From NCBI GenBank assembly GCA_021107795.1, contig JAIOSB010000029.1:1-43039 (forward strand): a stretch of DNA of 43,039 bases, written 5' to 3'. This document shows, piece after piece, positions 17,480 through 27,380 of the stretch. Numbering within the stretch: the first letter of the stretch is position 1; each line of letters opens with the position of its first letter. The notes below the pieces were generated by a model, which saw only the letters and a list, made by a program, of their open reading frames with translations, did no database searches and was not told the DNA's origin. The translations under genes and the position numbers were made by a program. The stretch is from a bacterium. Its GTDB lineage: Bacteria; Patescibacteriota; Dojkabacteria; SC72.

Positions 17480-17947
17480 ATGAAAGAAGCAAAAACACTA
17501 CCAAAGAAAAAGGGCTTTGTTAAATTACTCTTACCTCTTCTAGTTGTACTCTTAGCAGGGGCTCTTGTATACCTCTATCTGCAGTATGATAATGCTCAGA
17601 AGGAGATTGTAAGATTAGGAGATCCTGCATATATTTCAGAGATGCAAGAGAATCAAGCAAATATAACTTTGGAGAAGTTAGGGAAGTTAATGTTACTTCC
17701 AGATGAGAGTCCAACAATTGCAACCATCGTAGATGCAGATGCATTAAGAGGAGAGAATGAGTTGTTCTACAAGGATGCTCAGAATGATGATAAGTTGATT
17801 ATCTTTTCTGATAAGGCAATTCTTTTTAGAGAGAGTGAAGATTTAATCGTAAATGTTGCTCCTGTATTTCTAAATCCAGAGGCTGAACAAGCAACAGATG
17901 AAGTAGTAGATGAGGTAGCAGATGACACCCAAGAGGAAACGTTCTAA
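17480..17947 (+). CDS. Small membrane-anchored protein with Asp/Glu-rich tail, unknown function
   Basis: 155 aa: MKEAKTLPKKKGFVKLLLPLLVVLLAGALVYLYLQYDNAQKEIVRL..., single N-terminal TM. Followed by a strong terminator. Confidence 0.8.
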   Translation: MKEAKTLPKKKGFVKLLLPLLVVLLAGALVYLYLQYDNAQKEIVRLGDPAYISEMQENQANITLEKLGKLMLLPDESPTIATIVDADALRGENELFYKDAQNDDKLIIFSDKAILFRESEDLIVNVAPVFLNPEAEQATDEVVDEVADDTQEETF

Positions 17948-17975
17948 CCTCTGATTCTAACGATATCTAACGAAT

Positions 17976-18006
17976 TAGACAGGATTAATATCCTGTCTAG
18001 TTTTTT
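17976..18006 (+). terminator. Rho-independent terminator of CDS 17480..17947
   Basis: Perfect 10-bp stem tagacaggat / atcctgtcta with a taat loop, followed by gtttttt. Confidence 0.88.
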
Positions 18007-18016
18007 ATTATCTATA

Positions 18017-18093
18017 TGGTGGGAGTAGATGGGCTTGAACCATCGACCTCGGCTTTATAAGAACCGTGCTCTAACCACCTGAGCTATACTCCC
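18017..18093 (-). tRNA. tRNA-Ile, anticodon UAU (18057-18059), CCA encoded
   Basis: Reverse complement GGGAGTA-TA-GCTC-AGGTGGTTA-GAGC-A-CGGTT-CTTATAA-AGCCG-AGGTC-GATGG-TTCAAGC-CCATC-TACTCCC-ACCA folds as a 77-nt cloverleaf. Loop CTTATAA gives anticodon TAT. Confidence 0.92.
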
Positions 18094-18126
18094 ATACCCT
18101 GTGATTTTACCAAAAAAGCCCTTAAA

Positions 18127-20646
18127 CTAAAACCCCATTGGAGGAAAACCCCCACTCTTAGGAACAGGCTTCACCTCTTTGTCTAAATCTGCCCTCCTAC
18201 TAATATCAGCATTAACCACATTAACATCCCTACCATACCTAGTCCTAGAAAGATTCTTAATAAGGGCAGAAGCCTCCTTATTAACCGTCATATCAAACCC
18301 AGACATAGGATACTCCTTACCATACAAAGTATTAAGCGAAAAAGGACCCGGATAGTTACCACTACTAAGCATCTTCACATAGTAATGACCCAAACCCTGA
18401 TTAATTAAATCCCCAGAGGTAAGTATAGGGTCAAACTGAGGCTCTAAAAACTGCCCATCCTCTGCACTACACCTAGCAACAAACAAAGAACCCACATTAC
18501 CAAACACAGCATCCTTAATATTATCCGGTAACTGACCAATATACTGATGAGCCATTGTTAAATTCAAACGATACTTCCTAGCCTCAGACAATATTGAACA
18601 AAAATCATCCGTTGCAAAATTCTGAAACTCATCAGCATAGAAAAAGAAATCCTTCCTCTGACTCTCATCAACATCCTGCCTACTAAGTGCAGCCGCCAAC
18701 ATCTTCTGTACCAACAAAAGACCTACAAAAGACATATTCTCTTCACCAAGTACACCCTTAGAAAGATTAATAATGAGAATCTTCTGATTATCCATTACAT
18801 CCCTAAAATCAAAAGAAGATTGAGACTGACCAATGATATTTCTAATAGCTAAGTTGGTTGTAAACTTATCAAACTTAGAAATAAAGTAACCCAAACTCTC
18901 AGACTTAGTCTTCTGATCAGTCTTAGCAACCTGATCTACCCAATACCTCTTTACCATCTCATCCTTGATGATAGGCAACCACTTATCCTTAACCCACTGC
19001 TCATCCTGCAAAACACGCACAACCTCGATAAGAGTAGAACCCTCCTCAGACATAACAGTAAGCATAGAATTCCTTACAGCCTGCTGCATCATAGGGCCAA
19101 CATACCCCTGATTATGTGGATCAAACATACGAATAAGTAATGCAATAAAACTATTCACTACCTGATGCTTATGCTGCTCATTGTAATACTCCATAATATT
19201 TAAACCGAAAGGTCGTTCAAAATCCCCTGCATTGAAATAGATAACATCCTCTACCCTCTCAGGAGGTATTCTCTCTAAAACCATCTCAGCAGTCTCACCG
19301 TGAGGATCAATAAAACAAACACCATCACCATTATAAATATCCTGCACTATCATCCTAGTCAAAAGCCAAGACTTACCAGTACCAGTCTGACCAAGAATAT
19401 ATGAATGCCTACGCCTATCTACCCTATCAAAACAAACCCTCTGCACCTTTCCCCTATACTCATTATTCCCCATCCATATTGTATCTATACTGTTAATATC
19501 CTGACTAATCTCATTAGACGCAGGTATCGCCCTAGAAAGTAGCCAATGAATATTAGGAGTAGTAATATCCTTGTTAGGAAAATGATACAAAGCAGCAAGC
19601 TCTTCAATATTTAACACACTCTTACAATCCAAAGGAGTCTTCCTGTAGATAACATCGTGCATAAACTCATCCCTCTCTCCCTTCTTGACCTTTTTCTTCT
19701 TAAGCTTGTTAATCCCAGGATTACTAAACTGACTAAACGCACCTACAATATTATCCAAATGCATCTTAACCAACTCCTTGCTAGGAGCACTCGCTACAAT
19801 ACGAATATCTGTAAGAAAACCAACCTTAGATATCTTCTTACTAATATCCTGCATCTTCTCTTGAGAAACATCAATCCTTTTCTTCTCGGGATCTGCATTA
19901 TTAGACTCAACCTTACTCACAAACTTCTCACCATTCTTTCTCCACTTACTACCTGCAGGAGACATCACAATCTGAATCATTGCACCCTCTCCATCAGACA
20001 TCTTACTCAAGGTACTTAGAATATTTGAAAGAGGATCGCCCTGAAAATCTTCCGCAACCCTAATTGGACAATAACTTTCTTCTTCTAGCTCTAACCTAGC
20101 AAATTCCACACATGCACCCTTATCAAATATATTGTAATCATTCACCTGCTTAACATCAGCATCTTGATATGATCCTAGTATCTGTTTTTCTACTAATTCA
20201 GACAAATTCTTCGGACAATGTACATAGAAACGCAATTCTCCGGGTACAGCCATTATCTCAAAACTAATAGAGTTGTTTACAGTAAAGTTCTCAGCCAATC
20301 CCTTACCTCTTCCTCCTATACTTGCTAAATTAGCAAACATCTTCTCAGCCTCCCCTATCTCTATCTCATTGTTTCTGGGTACTCTTACTTCATAGAGTGT
20401 CCACTTACTTGCTTTTTCATCTCTATCTTTTTTCTCTAATTTCTTTTTTAAGATAAAGAAGATAGTAACTACCATACCAAGAAAACAGAAAAGAAAGATT
20501 ATCCAACCCCATGGGTTATTTATATCATTAACATTGTAAGAATCATTGGAATACTCTGTCTGCGTACCCGGTTGTACAGCATCAGAGGAAGGTATAGGGC
20601 CTACTTGTGCAAATATCTCATCATTAAATATATATTCAGTACTCAT
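18127..20646 (-). CDS. TraD/VirD4-VirB4-type (type IV secretion/conjugation) ATPase, membrane-anchored
   Basis: 839 aa. N-terminal TM (WGWIIFLFCFLGMVVTIFFIL), Walker A GQTGTGKS, CFIDPHGE, FFYADEFQNFATDDFCSILSEARKYRLNLTMAHQYIGQL. Confidence 0.88.
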   Translation of the reverse strand: MSTEYIFNDEIFAQVGPIPSSDAVQPGTQTEYSNDSYNVNDINNPWGWIIFLFCFLGMVVTIFFILKKKLEKKDRDEKASKWTLYEVRVPRNNEIEIGEAEKMFANLASIGGRGKGLAENFTVNNSISFEIMAVPGELRFYVHCPKNLSELVEKQILGSYQDADVKQVNDYNIFDKGACVEFARLELEEESYCPIRVAEDFQGDPLSNILSTLSKMSDGEGAMIQIVMSPAGSKWRKNGEKFVSKVESNNADPEKKRIDVSQEKMQDISKKISKVGFLTDIRIVASAPSKELVKMHLDNIVGAFSQFSNPGINKLKKKKVKKGERDEFMHDVIYRKTPLDCKSVLNIEELAALYHFPNKDITTPNIHWLLSRAIPASNEISQDINSIDTIWMGNNEYRGKVQRVCFDRVDRRRHSYILGQTGTGKSWLLTRMIVQDIYNGDGVCFIDPHGETAEMVLERIPPERVEDVIYFNAGDFERPFGLNIMEYYNEQHKHQVVNSFIALLIRMFDPHNQGYVGPMMQQAVRNSMLTVMSEEGSTLIEVVRVLQDEQWVKDKWLPIIKDEMVKRYWVDQVAKTDQKTKSESLGYFISKFDKFTTNLAIRNIIGQSQSSFDFRDVMDNQKILIINLSKGVLGEENMSFVGLLLVQKMLAAALSRQDVDESQRKDFFFYADEFQNFATDDFCSILSEARKYRLNLTMAHQYIGQLPDNIKDAVFGNVGSLFVARCSAEDGQFLEPQFDPILTSGDLINQGLGHYYVKMLSSGNYPGPFSLNTLYGKEYPMSGFDMTVNKEASALIKNLSRTRYGRDVNVVNADISRRADLDKEVKPVPKSGGFPPMGF

Positions 20647-20686
20647 ATTGAGTACAGTTTAGCATAGAAAAAGGAAGTTGAGAATT

Positions 20687-20989
20687 TTATTTGTAACCTA
20701 CAGAGATAGAAGCACCACCACGTTTTCTATCTAATATCCCTCTAAAAGAGGTTGGTGGTATAGAGGAGTTAAGCTCTTGTAAAGGAATTCGTGTGTCACT
20801 TACTGGTATATTTGCTTGAGCAATAGCGTCAGCACCACTTGCAATACTAAGAATGTCTTGCGGAAGCTCAGAAGGAATATCACTAGGAGAACTACCAACC
20901 ACTTCAGTAGCAGATACAGGAACCTCTGAAGTTACAGGTAAATCTCTAAGTCCTTGTTCTATTGTTTTTGGCTCTATATTATTATTCAT
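20687..20989 (-). CDS. Small hypothetical protein, low-complexity/disordered
   Basis: 100-aa ORF in the tight minus-strand gene run, between smpB and the ATPase gene. Confidence 0.6.
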   Translation of the reverse strand: MNNNIEPKTIEQGLRDLPVTSEVPVSATEVVGSSPSDIPSELPQDILSIASGADAIAQANIPVSDTRIPLQELNSSIPPTSFRGILDRKRGGASISVGYK

Positions 20990-21000
20990 ATCCTATAACA

Positions 21001-21444
21001 TTATACCATGTATTTCCTCTTGACTCTAGCCATATCCCTCTTTACATCCCTATCCTTCTCTACATTCTTCTTCTCATGCTTCCTCTTACCCTTCCCCAAT
21101 CCTACTTGAACCTTAATTAGATTCCTAGTGGTATATATACTCACAGGTATTAAAGTCAACCTCCCCTGCTTAAGCTTCCTCTCCAACTGATCTATCTCCC
21201 TCCTCTTTACAAGCAACTTCCTACTCCTTGCACTATCGTAATCAACATTACCATCATATTTATACTTAGCAATATCCGCATTCACCAACCAAAGCTGATT
21301 ATCAAAAATCTTAACATACGCATCAGAGAGATTACACCTACCACTCCGTATAGATTTAACCTCAGCACCAGTTAAGACAATACCAGCCTCAAAGGTGTCT
21401 TTAATATCATAATTGAAATATGCTTTCTTATTAGTAATTTTCAT
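21001..21444 (-). CDS. smpB: SsrA-binding protein SmpB
   Basis: NKKAYFNYDIKDTFEAGIVLTGAEVKSIRSGRCNLSDAYVKIFDNQLWLVNADIAKY...LIPVSIYTTRNLIKVQVGLGKGKRKHEKK; basic C-terminal tail. Confidence 0.97.
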   Translation of the reverse strand: MKITNKKAYFNYDIKDTFEAGIVLTGAEVKSIRSGRCNLSDAYVKIFDNQLWLVNADIAKYKYDGNVDYDSARSRKLLVKRREIDQLERKLKQGRLTLIPVSIYTTRNLIKVQVGLGKGKRKHEKKNVEKDRDVKRDMARVKRKYMV

Positions 21445-21455
21445 ACATGATTATA

Positions 21456-23585
21456 CTACAAACCCATTCTCCATACAGTATGATCATCAAGAATATACAT
21501 ATACTCCTCACTCCTATCGACAACAATATCCTTCACATCACTCCACATAGCCTCATTGGGACCCCTATACACATACTGATTAAGAAGAACTAATTGATCA
21601 GGATGTAACTTATCATTGTAAGAATCCTTCGGCTTTTCAAACCTCAACACTCTCCTATTCGTACTATCAAATACATACAAACCAAAATCTTGATTTACGG
21701 TAGTATCACCACAGCACAAATTCCCAAGCTCCCCCTCTATACCCAACAACTCTATTGGTCTAGGCTCACCAGCAGTATATCTCAAAATACCCTCATTACC
21801 AGACGCAAGAGCATAGATACTAAAATCTGCGAAAAAGTCAGTAGTACCCACAAGACCAGAATCTTCTACAGACTTAACAGTACTACTACTATATCCAGTA
21901 CCATAGTTGACACTCTTTGAAATCTTCCCGCTAACACTATCAAGGTAGTACAAATTATCACCATATACACCAAACTCAACAACCTCATCAATCTTAATAT
22001 TACTAATACCAGCACCTGTAATCTTTCTGAAAGAACCCCAACCACTATCCTGCTTAGATGCTTTCACTACTCCAGATACAGAGTCATATATGAAGATACT
22101 AGAATCCTCCCCAAGATCTACAAACATTGGCTCTTTTAAGAGACTATCCTCATCTGTTATCTGCTCCTTCTCTTTGGAGAAAATAGAGACACGATATACC
22201 TTACTCATTCCCTTATCAGTTACAACCAAGACCTCGTTACCAGACTCATCCAAGAGATACTTTATATCCTCTACCTCAGAATTCTCCTCAAAGAAACCAA
22301 CCAAAGATTCTGGAAGAACCACAACCCTTTTATACAAACTATCCTCTATCTCCAAGACATCCTCTTCAAGAGCATTTAACCTATCAATATATTCCTGCTC
22401 TATACCATCAGGAACTTGAGCAAGAAGAGAATTAGCAGAGAAGATTAATACCTCAGCCCCTTCCCTATCCGTACTCAATTTCTCTTTAGCACTACTTAAC
22501 TTACTCTCTACTTCTTCAAATTTCTCGTCAGCCAAAGAATGTAAATCTCTTAACTCCTGCTGTTGCCTTGTATATTGATAGCCCCCTACAAGAACTACAA
22601 CAGCTAAGGTGGCTAATATCACTACCTTAAACCTCTTGACCTTCTCATTCTTCACCCTATACCCATCTATCCTCACATTCAGTTTCCTCGCCTTCCCCAA
22701 CCTTTTCTCGGAGAGCTTCGCAGCATATTTCTTGAACCATATCTTGTTACCCAGTTTACTCCCTACATACCCTTTTACTTTAGAAAAATAGTTCTTAACA
22801 ATTCCTCCTACTTTCTTAAACCAACTCAAAACATCTACTACATATTTCTTCAGTCCTAATTTCTTCACTTTAGGTTTAACTACACTTGGTACAATTACTG
22901 GAGGAGCACTCTCTACACTCTCCTCCACTACTGGCTCTAATTTCTTCTTCTCACTCTCTCCAGTATGAAGACATAGCATACCTTGATCTGGAAGTAGTGT
23001 CTTACCCAATATGCTTAACCCTTTTAATATCTCTTCCCTACCACTTTTACCAACTAACAGATGCATATTTTCACTAAGCAAAGAGGTAGTAGAAACAACA
23101 ACAAGGTCATCCTCATCTACAGAAAAACCAGCTGTCTGAGCCTTGCTTTTCTCTAAAACATCAATGATGTTTACAATCTTCCCTCCCTTGTAAACAAATA
23201 TCTCATTCTCTCCCAAGTTAGCTAAATATATTCCCTCTTTTGTAGGAGCAATGATTACAAGACTAATATCTATCCCTGACTGCTCCAAACTTTTACTGTT
23301 ACGCATCAATTCTTTCAATCTTCGTGTAAATTCTACAATAGCTGTCTTAAGAGATTCTGAAACAGATTTTGTACTGGAATACATATATCCTTCTACAACA
23401 CCATCCCATGCCATATGGGCTACTCTCTCTGCTGGGAAGTCTTGGTCACTAGAGATTTCTAAGAGAGCGTATAGTTCTCCTTCTTTTATAGATTTAACCC
23501 CAGAAGTTTTTACATATCTAAACACTCCAACAAAGGAGTTCCCTTTCTTACTATTACGAATATATTTTACGGAAGTAACTGACAT
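21456..23585 (-). CDS. PP2C-like phosphatase domain + TM + C-terminal propeller-like domain
   Basis: 709 aa. N-terminal region resembles the PP2C/SpoIIE fold (ELYALLEISSD...VDEDDLVVVSTTSLLSE). TM VVILATLAVVVLVGGYQY. Repetitive beta-rich C-terminus (VLRFEKPKDSYNDKLHPDQLVLLNQYVY...VVDRSEEYMYILDDHTVWRM). Confidence 0.65.
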   Translation of the reverse strand: MSVTSVKYIRNSKKGNSFVGVFRYVKTSGVKSIKEGELYALLEISSDQDFPAERVAHMAWDGVVEGYMYSSTKSVSESLKTAIVEFTRRLKELMRNSKSLEQSGIDISLVIIAPTKEGIYLANLGENEIFVYKGGKIVNIIDVLEKSKAQTAGFSVDEDDLVVVSTTSLLSENMHLLVGKSGREEILKGLSILGKTLLPDQGMLCLHTGESEKKKLEPVVEESVESAPPVIVPSVVKPKVKKLGLKKYVVDVLSWFKKVGGIVKNYFSKVKGYVGSKLGNKIWFKKYAAKLSEKRLGKARKLNVRIDGYRVKNEKVKRFKVVILATLAVVVLVGGYQYTRQQQELRDLHSLADEKFEEVESKLSSAKEKLSTDREGAEVLIFSANSLLAQVPDGIEQEYIDRLNALEEDVLEIEDSLYKRVVVLPESLVGFFEENSEVEDIKYLLDESGNEVLVVTDKGMSKVYRVSIFSKEKEQITDEDSLLKEPMFVDLGEDSSIFIYDSVSGVVKASKQDSGWGSFRKITGAGISNIKIDEVVEFGVYGDNLYYLDSVSGKISKSVNYGTGYSSSTVKSVEDSGLVGTTDFFADFSIYALASGNEGILRYTAGEPRPIELLGIEGELGNLCCGDTTVNQDFGLYVFDSTNRRVLRFEKPKDSYNDKLHPDQLVLLNQYVYRGPNEAMWSDVKDIVVDRSEEYMYILDDHTVWRMGL

Positions 23586-23594
23586 ACAACTACC

Positions 23595-23849
23595 TTAGAG
23601 TAGAATTAATATGAATGCTAATATCCCTCCTGCTGCAGATACAAGAATATTGATTGTAATAGCTAATTTCATAGTATCTTTTCTTGCAATGGAGACAGTG
23701 TCTTTGAGTACTCGGACTTTAAGAAGAAGCATAAAGGCGTAAAAGACGATTGCGAAGAGAGCAATCCCTACAAGCAATTTAATTGCTCCTCCTGCAAGGG
23801 AAAAACCTAAGTTAAAATCTGTGTACATACTTGTATATTCAATATCCAT
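23595..23849 (-). CDS. Small two-TM membrane protein
   Basis: 84 aa, two hydrophobic segments flanking KVRVLKDTVSIARKDTMK. In the tight gene run. Confidence 0.7.
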   Translation of the reverse strand: MDIEYTSMYTDFNLGFSLAGGAIKLLVGIALFAIVFYAFMLLLKVRVLKDTVSIARKDTMKLAITINILVSAAGGILAFILILL

Positions 23850-23857
23850 ATTCCTCC

Positions 23858-24475
23858 TTACAACTTCCCGTTATGGGTAAGTTCTACTAAATTATCAATA
23901 ACGTCTTGGACATCCCTTGGGTTTTGTACCAATGGAAGTTTTAGATCAATATCTGCACCTGCAGTATCAATATATATGGTTCCAAGATCAAAGATTGAGC
24001 TAAGTGCTCCTACACTGTCATGACTAATATCCTGAACTTTTCTCCAGAGGATTTCTGTATAGTTGTGATGAAAAACGTTTGCAACAGTTAGTGTAACAAT
24101 CTTTTTGTCTGTAATGATTGAGACATTGTAATACCATTGTAGAAAGGTGGTAACCAAGATATTTGTAGATAGCACTAGAGAGGTGACAAAGAGTCCCAAG
24201 TACAGGGTGATACCTACAGAGTCATTGTGAGGAAGGAATAGGAGGATAAAGGGTATTAGGGGGATTATGAGGGCAATAAGTACGTGAGATATATAAGCAA
24301 TCCAATGTCTTCGAACAACAAGTAGAACTTCTTCATCTTGTTCTTTTCTTGAAAACTCCACATTGCTAGGAAAAGGAGTTAGGGTTTTATCTTTCTCTTT
24401 CTCATCTACAAGAGTTCTAAAAAAGGTAAAATCTTTATCTCTAAACTTTTTTGGGACGTTTGTTTTCTGTGCCAT
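23858..24475 (-). CDS. Bacterial PH-domain (bPH_2/YdbS-like) membrane protein
   Basis: 205 aa. VVRRHWIAYISHVLIALIIPLIPFILLFL, two TMs, then WYYNVSIITDKKIVTLTVANVFHHNYTEILWRKVQDISHDSVGALSSIFDLGTIYIDTAGAD, typical of the family. Confidence 0.8.
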   Translation of the reverse strand: MAQKTNVPKKFRDKDFTFFRTLVDEKEKDKTLTPFPSNVEFSRKEQDEEVLLVVRRHWIAYISHVLIALIIPLIPFILLFLPHNDSVGITLYLGLFVTSLVLSTNILVTTFLQWYYNVSIITDKKIVTLTVANVFHHNYTEILWRKVQDISHDSVGALSSIFDLGTIYIDTAGADIDLKLPLVQNPRDVQDVIDNLVELTHNGKL

Positions 24476-24544
24476 AGTGTATATTAAGATATCACAGAAC
24501 TAGCTTAAGGACAAGGAATTGTTGGAATAGTTTGTACTTATCTC

Positions 24545-26410
24545 TTACGGTTTCTTCTCAACATTGACATGTACAAACCCACTCTGAGGAATTCTTAAAT
24601 GACCAGGAGCTCTCATATTGTAAATTGTCTTAAAATCATTACCGCTCATAGAGAAAGATCCTGCATTAGTATAGAAAGTGACATTACTTGTAGACCCTCC
24701 ACCATTACTCGTCACTGCCATAGATACAGAAGTAACAGGTTTAGCAGCTAAGTTTCTTAACTCAGAATGAGAGTAAGGATTCGCTCCTGACGGAGGATTC
24801 CCCCTCAAACGACATGGATCGTTGATAGTGATAGGGACGATTCTACTATCGCTCCTGTTGTGTGCAACCCATACTTGATATGCATTTACAATGTCTGACA
24901 TCTCCGCTTGGGTTAGCCATGGATTTCTATAACAGCTGTCCCAGTTCACCGTATTCCCATAGGTATATGAATATCTATACCACGTCTTGTAGAACCAAGA
25001 CACTCCAGAAATACTGTCATACGCATTAGCCATCCAATCACCATTACCATTGCCATTGGTAGTATCCCAACCAGATGTATTACTCCATCCACCATGTACA
25101 GCTGCGTATTGTGTAGAAACAGGATTACCAGCACCATCTGTTAAAATTTGACCCCGGGTTTCATTTATCGCCTGAACCCAAGCACCTGTATAATGACTAC
25201 TACTGTAAACTTGACAAGACTGGGTTGCACAAATAGAACTTGCCCCATTATTAGTTCGACGTACTGCATATGTACGAGCAGCAATAACTTGAGCTTTCAA
25301 GACATCCATATCACCAGCTACATTCCAAGCACCATTTATCTCCCTGATACCATGCAAGTAAGAATCTTCAAAACTCATTGTGCCATAACCATCTACTGTA
25401 ATATTCTCCATGATATTCCTTGAGCTTCCGTTTATTACCACAGTACCAGTTCTAGTTTGAGTACCAGGATAGTATGCATCCAAAATCGTACTATATGATT
25501 GACCTGCATCATCACGAGCTTTTGCCCCCCACTGACTCATACCATTCCTATGCGTATAAGCTCCAATTGAAAACACCCCAAATGTATTGCTGGGTGCATT
25601 AGCCATAAAACCAGCTAAAGAGCCATTAACATCCGAACTACTTGCAGGTACAGAATTAATATTTACATTAGTACCACCCTGCCTTACTATCAACAATTGA
25701 TACTGCAAATCAGACAACTCTGCCTTCAAGCCATTCACTGTTCTACTAACTAAATCCCTACTATTATACTTCTCATTCAACTCACTCTCTAACTTCTTTT
25801 TCTCTGCCATCAAAAGATCATACGAAGCATCTAACTCCTCTCTTTGACCATCAAGCTCCTTTTTTTCATCATCCAACTCTCGTTTAAGTACATTCAAATC
25901 ATCAAACTCTCCAGTAATCTCTGAAATCTCATCCTTTAATACCGTTATTGCAGTCCTCTTTACAAAAAATGTCTGCATCTTCTCCTCCATACGGCTGTTT
26001 GAGAAAATGAACTCTATAGAACCTACTCTACTTTCCATATATAGCTGGCTGGACACTGAAGAAAGAGAACCCTTTTTCTTAAGAAGAACCTCTTCCTTAG
26101 CCTCTATCTCCTCTAACTTCTCATCAATCTCTGCATCCTTCTCATCAATGATCTCTTGCATATCCCCTATCTCACTACTCAAGAGAGCAATCTGTTGAGA
26201 AACAGAATAGTTGCTATTAGTAATCTCAGAAATCCTAGCCTCAATACTTTCCAACAAAGACTCATTCTCCTCTATCTCATCCTGCGTATTCTCTATATCA
26301 TTCTCTAAATCATCCTCAGCACCAGAGTGCACAAAACTATATTGCGAAAAGAAAAAGAAAGAGAGGATTATAACCAGAAAGGAAAGTTGTAATATTGGCA
26401 GTTTTCTCAT
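24545..26410 (-). CDS. Coiled-coil (PcsB/EnvC-like) + SpoIID/LytB domain protein
   Basis: 621 aa. Signal/TM, long Glu/Lys coiled coil, then GVFSIGAYTHRNGMSQWGAKARDDAGQSYSTILDAYYPGTQ...DVLKAQVIAARTYAVRR...TRGQILTDGAGNPVSTQYAAVHGG (SpoIID motifs). Confidence 0.88.
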   Translation of the reverse strand: MRKLPILQLSFLVIILSFFFFSQYSFVHSGAEDDLENDIENTQDEIEENESLLESIEARISEITNSNYSVSQQIALLSSEIGDMQEIIDEKDAEIDEKLEEIEAKEEVLLKKKGSLSSVSSQLYMESRVGSIEFIFSNSRMEEKMQTFFVKRTAITVLKDEISEITGEFDDLNVLKRELDDEKKELDGQREELDASYDLLMAEKKKLESELNEKYNSRDLVSRTVNGLKAELSDLQYQLLIVRQGGTNVNINSVPASSSDVNGSLAGFMANAPSNTFGVFSIGAYTHRNGMSQWGAKARDDAGQSYSTILDAYYPGTQTRTGTVVINGSSRNIMENITVDGYGTMSFEDSYLHGIREINGAWNVAGDMDVLKAQVIAARTYAVRRTNNGASSICATQSCQVYSSSHYTGAWVQAINETRGQILTDGAGNPVSTQYAAVHGGWSNTSGWDTTNGNGNGDWMANAYDSISGVSWFYKTWYRYSYTYGNTVNWDSCYRNPWLTQAEMSDIVNAYQVWVAHNRSDSRIVPITINDPCRLRGNPPSGANPYSHSELRNLAAKPVTSVSMAVTSNGGGSTSNVTFYTNAGSFSMSGNDFKTIYNMRAPGHLRIPQSGFVHVNVEKKP

Positions 26411-26422
26411 TACCCCATTATC

Positions 26423-26683
26423 CTACATTCCTACTATGTAATCAACAAGCCCCCGAATCAACATACCAATTAAGAGAAGAACTACTAAACCAATGATAGC
26501 CCATGTTAAAGTTGCTTGTGCCTGTTGAATCTTTTCAGGATTTCCAGCAGAAGTCATCCACTTATATCCAGAGAGGATGATCATAACGACTGCAAGAAGA
26601 ATACCAACAGGAACAATACTGTCTATTACACCATCAAAACTACCAAACAGTTCTCCTAATTTTGGTGGAAGTGTATCCCCCAT
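26423..26683 (-). CDS. T4SS pilin-like (VirB2/TrbC-like) two-TM protein, copy 1
   Basis: ILSGYKWMTSAGNPEKIQQAQATLTWAIIGLVVLLLIGMLI. Confidence 0.82.
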   Translation of the reverse strand: MGDTLPPKLGELFGSFDGVIDSIVPVGILLAVVMIILSGYKWMTSAGNPEKIQQAQATLTWAIIGLVVLLLIGMLIRGLVDYIVGM

Positions 26684-26956
26684 TTATATCCCCATATTTA
26701 ATTGATCTACTACAAACTTCACTAACAAAGGTGCAATAAAAACAATAACCAGCCCTATCAATGCAAACATCAAAGACTTAGTTGCACTCTGTATCTTCTC
26801 CTCATCCCCCATTGCAAAGATATATTTGAAACCAGAAATGATTAAAGCTACAACAGCAAGCAATACAGACAAACCTACCGCATAAGTCAAAATATATTGA
26901 ACAAAAGCTTCAAGGTTTTCATACATTGTTGGATTAGTAACAATACTAAAGTCCAT
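26684..26956 (-). CDS. T4SS pilin-like two-TM protein, copy 2
   Basis: IISGFKYIFAMGDEEKIQSATKSLMFALIGLVIVFIAPLLVKFV. Confidence 0.82.
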   Translation of the reverse strand: MDFSIVTNPTMYENLEAFVQYILTYAVGLSVLLAVVALIISGFKYIFAMGDEEKIQSATKSLMFALIGLVIVFIAPLLVKFVVDQLNMGI

Positions 26957-26968
26957 ATAACTCCCTTC

Positions 26969-27316
26969 CTACTTTGTTACTGGTTGTCCAAGAATATCTG
27001 ATAATACAAAATTCACTAACATTACTGCTATAAAACAAATTACTAAACCAATGATTGCAAATGTCAAAGACTTTGTAGCCTTTTCAACCTTAGCCTCATC
27101 ACCAGCAGCGGTAATATACATATAACCAGAAGCAATTAAAATTGCTACACATGCTACAGCTGCAGTACCTACTGCAAAGTTAAGGGCATTTTTAACGAAA
27201 TCCCCAAGAGTTCCACTAGCTGAGGTAATCTCACCGGGATCAATCAACCCTGCTGCAGATATTGTACTAAGTGCTAGAACTGGATATGTTGCTAATGTTG
27301 CTAATATCTTTTTCAT
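26969..27316 (-). CDS. T4SS pilin-like two-TM protein, copy 3
   Basis: Signal peptide plus IASGYMYITAAGDEAKVEKATKSLTFAIIGLVICFIAVMLVNFV. Confidence 0.84.
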   Translation of the reverse strand: MKKILATLATYPVLALSTISAAGLIDPGEITSASGTLGDFVKNALNFAVGTAAVACVAILIASGYMYITAAGDEAKVEKATKSLTFAIIGLVICFIAVMLVNFVLSDILGQPVTK

Positions 27317-27380
27317 AAATAGATAATTATAAATAATTTATATATTGGATTTTATCAAACATCACTAATTATATCAATAT

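Noticed and set aside
21001-21444. tmRNA (ssrA) next to smpB
   Set aside because: No tmRNA-like tRNA-Ala half or tag ORF recognised on either side.
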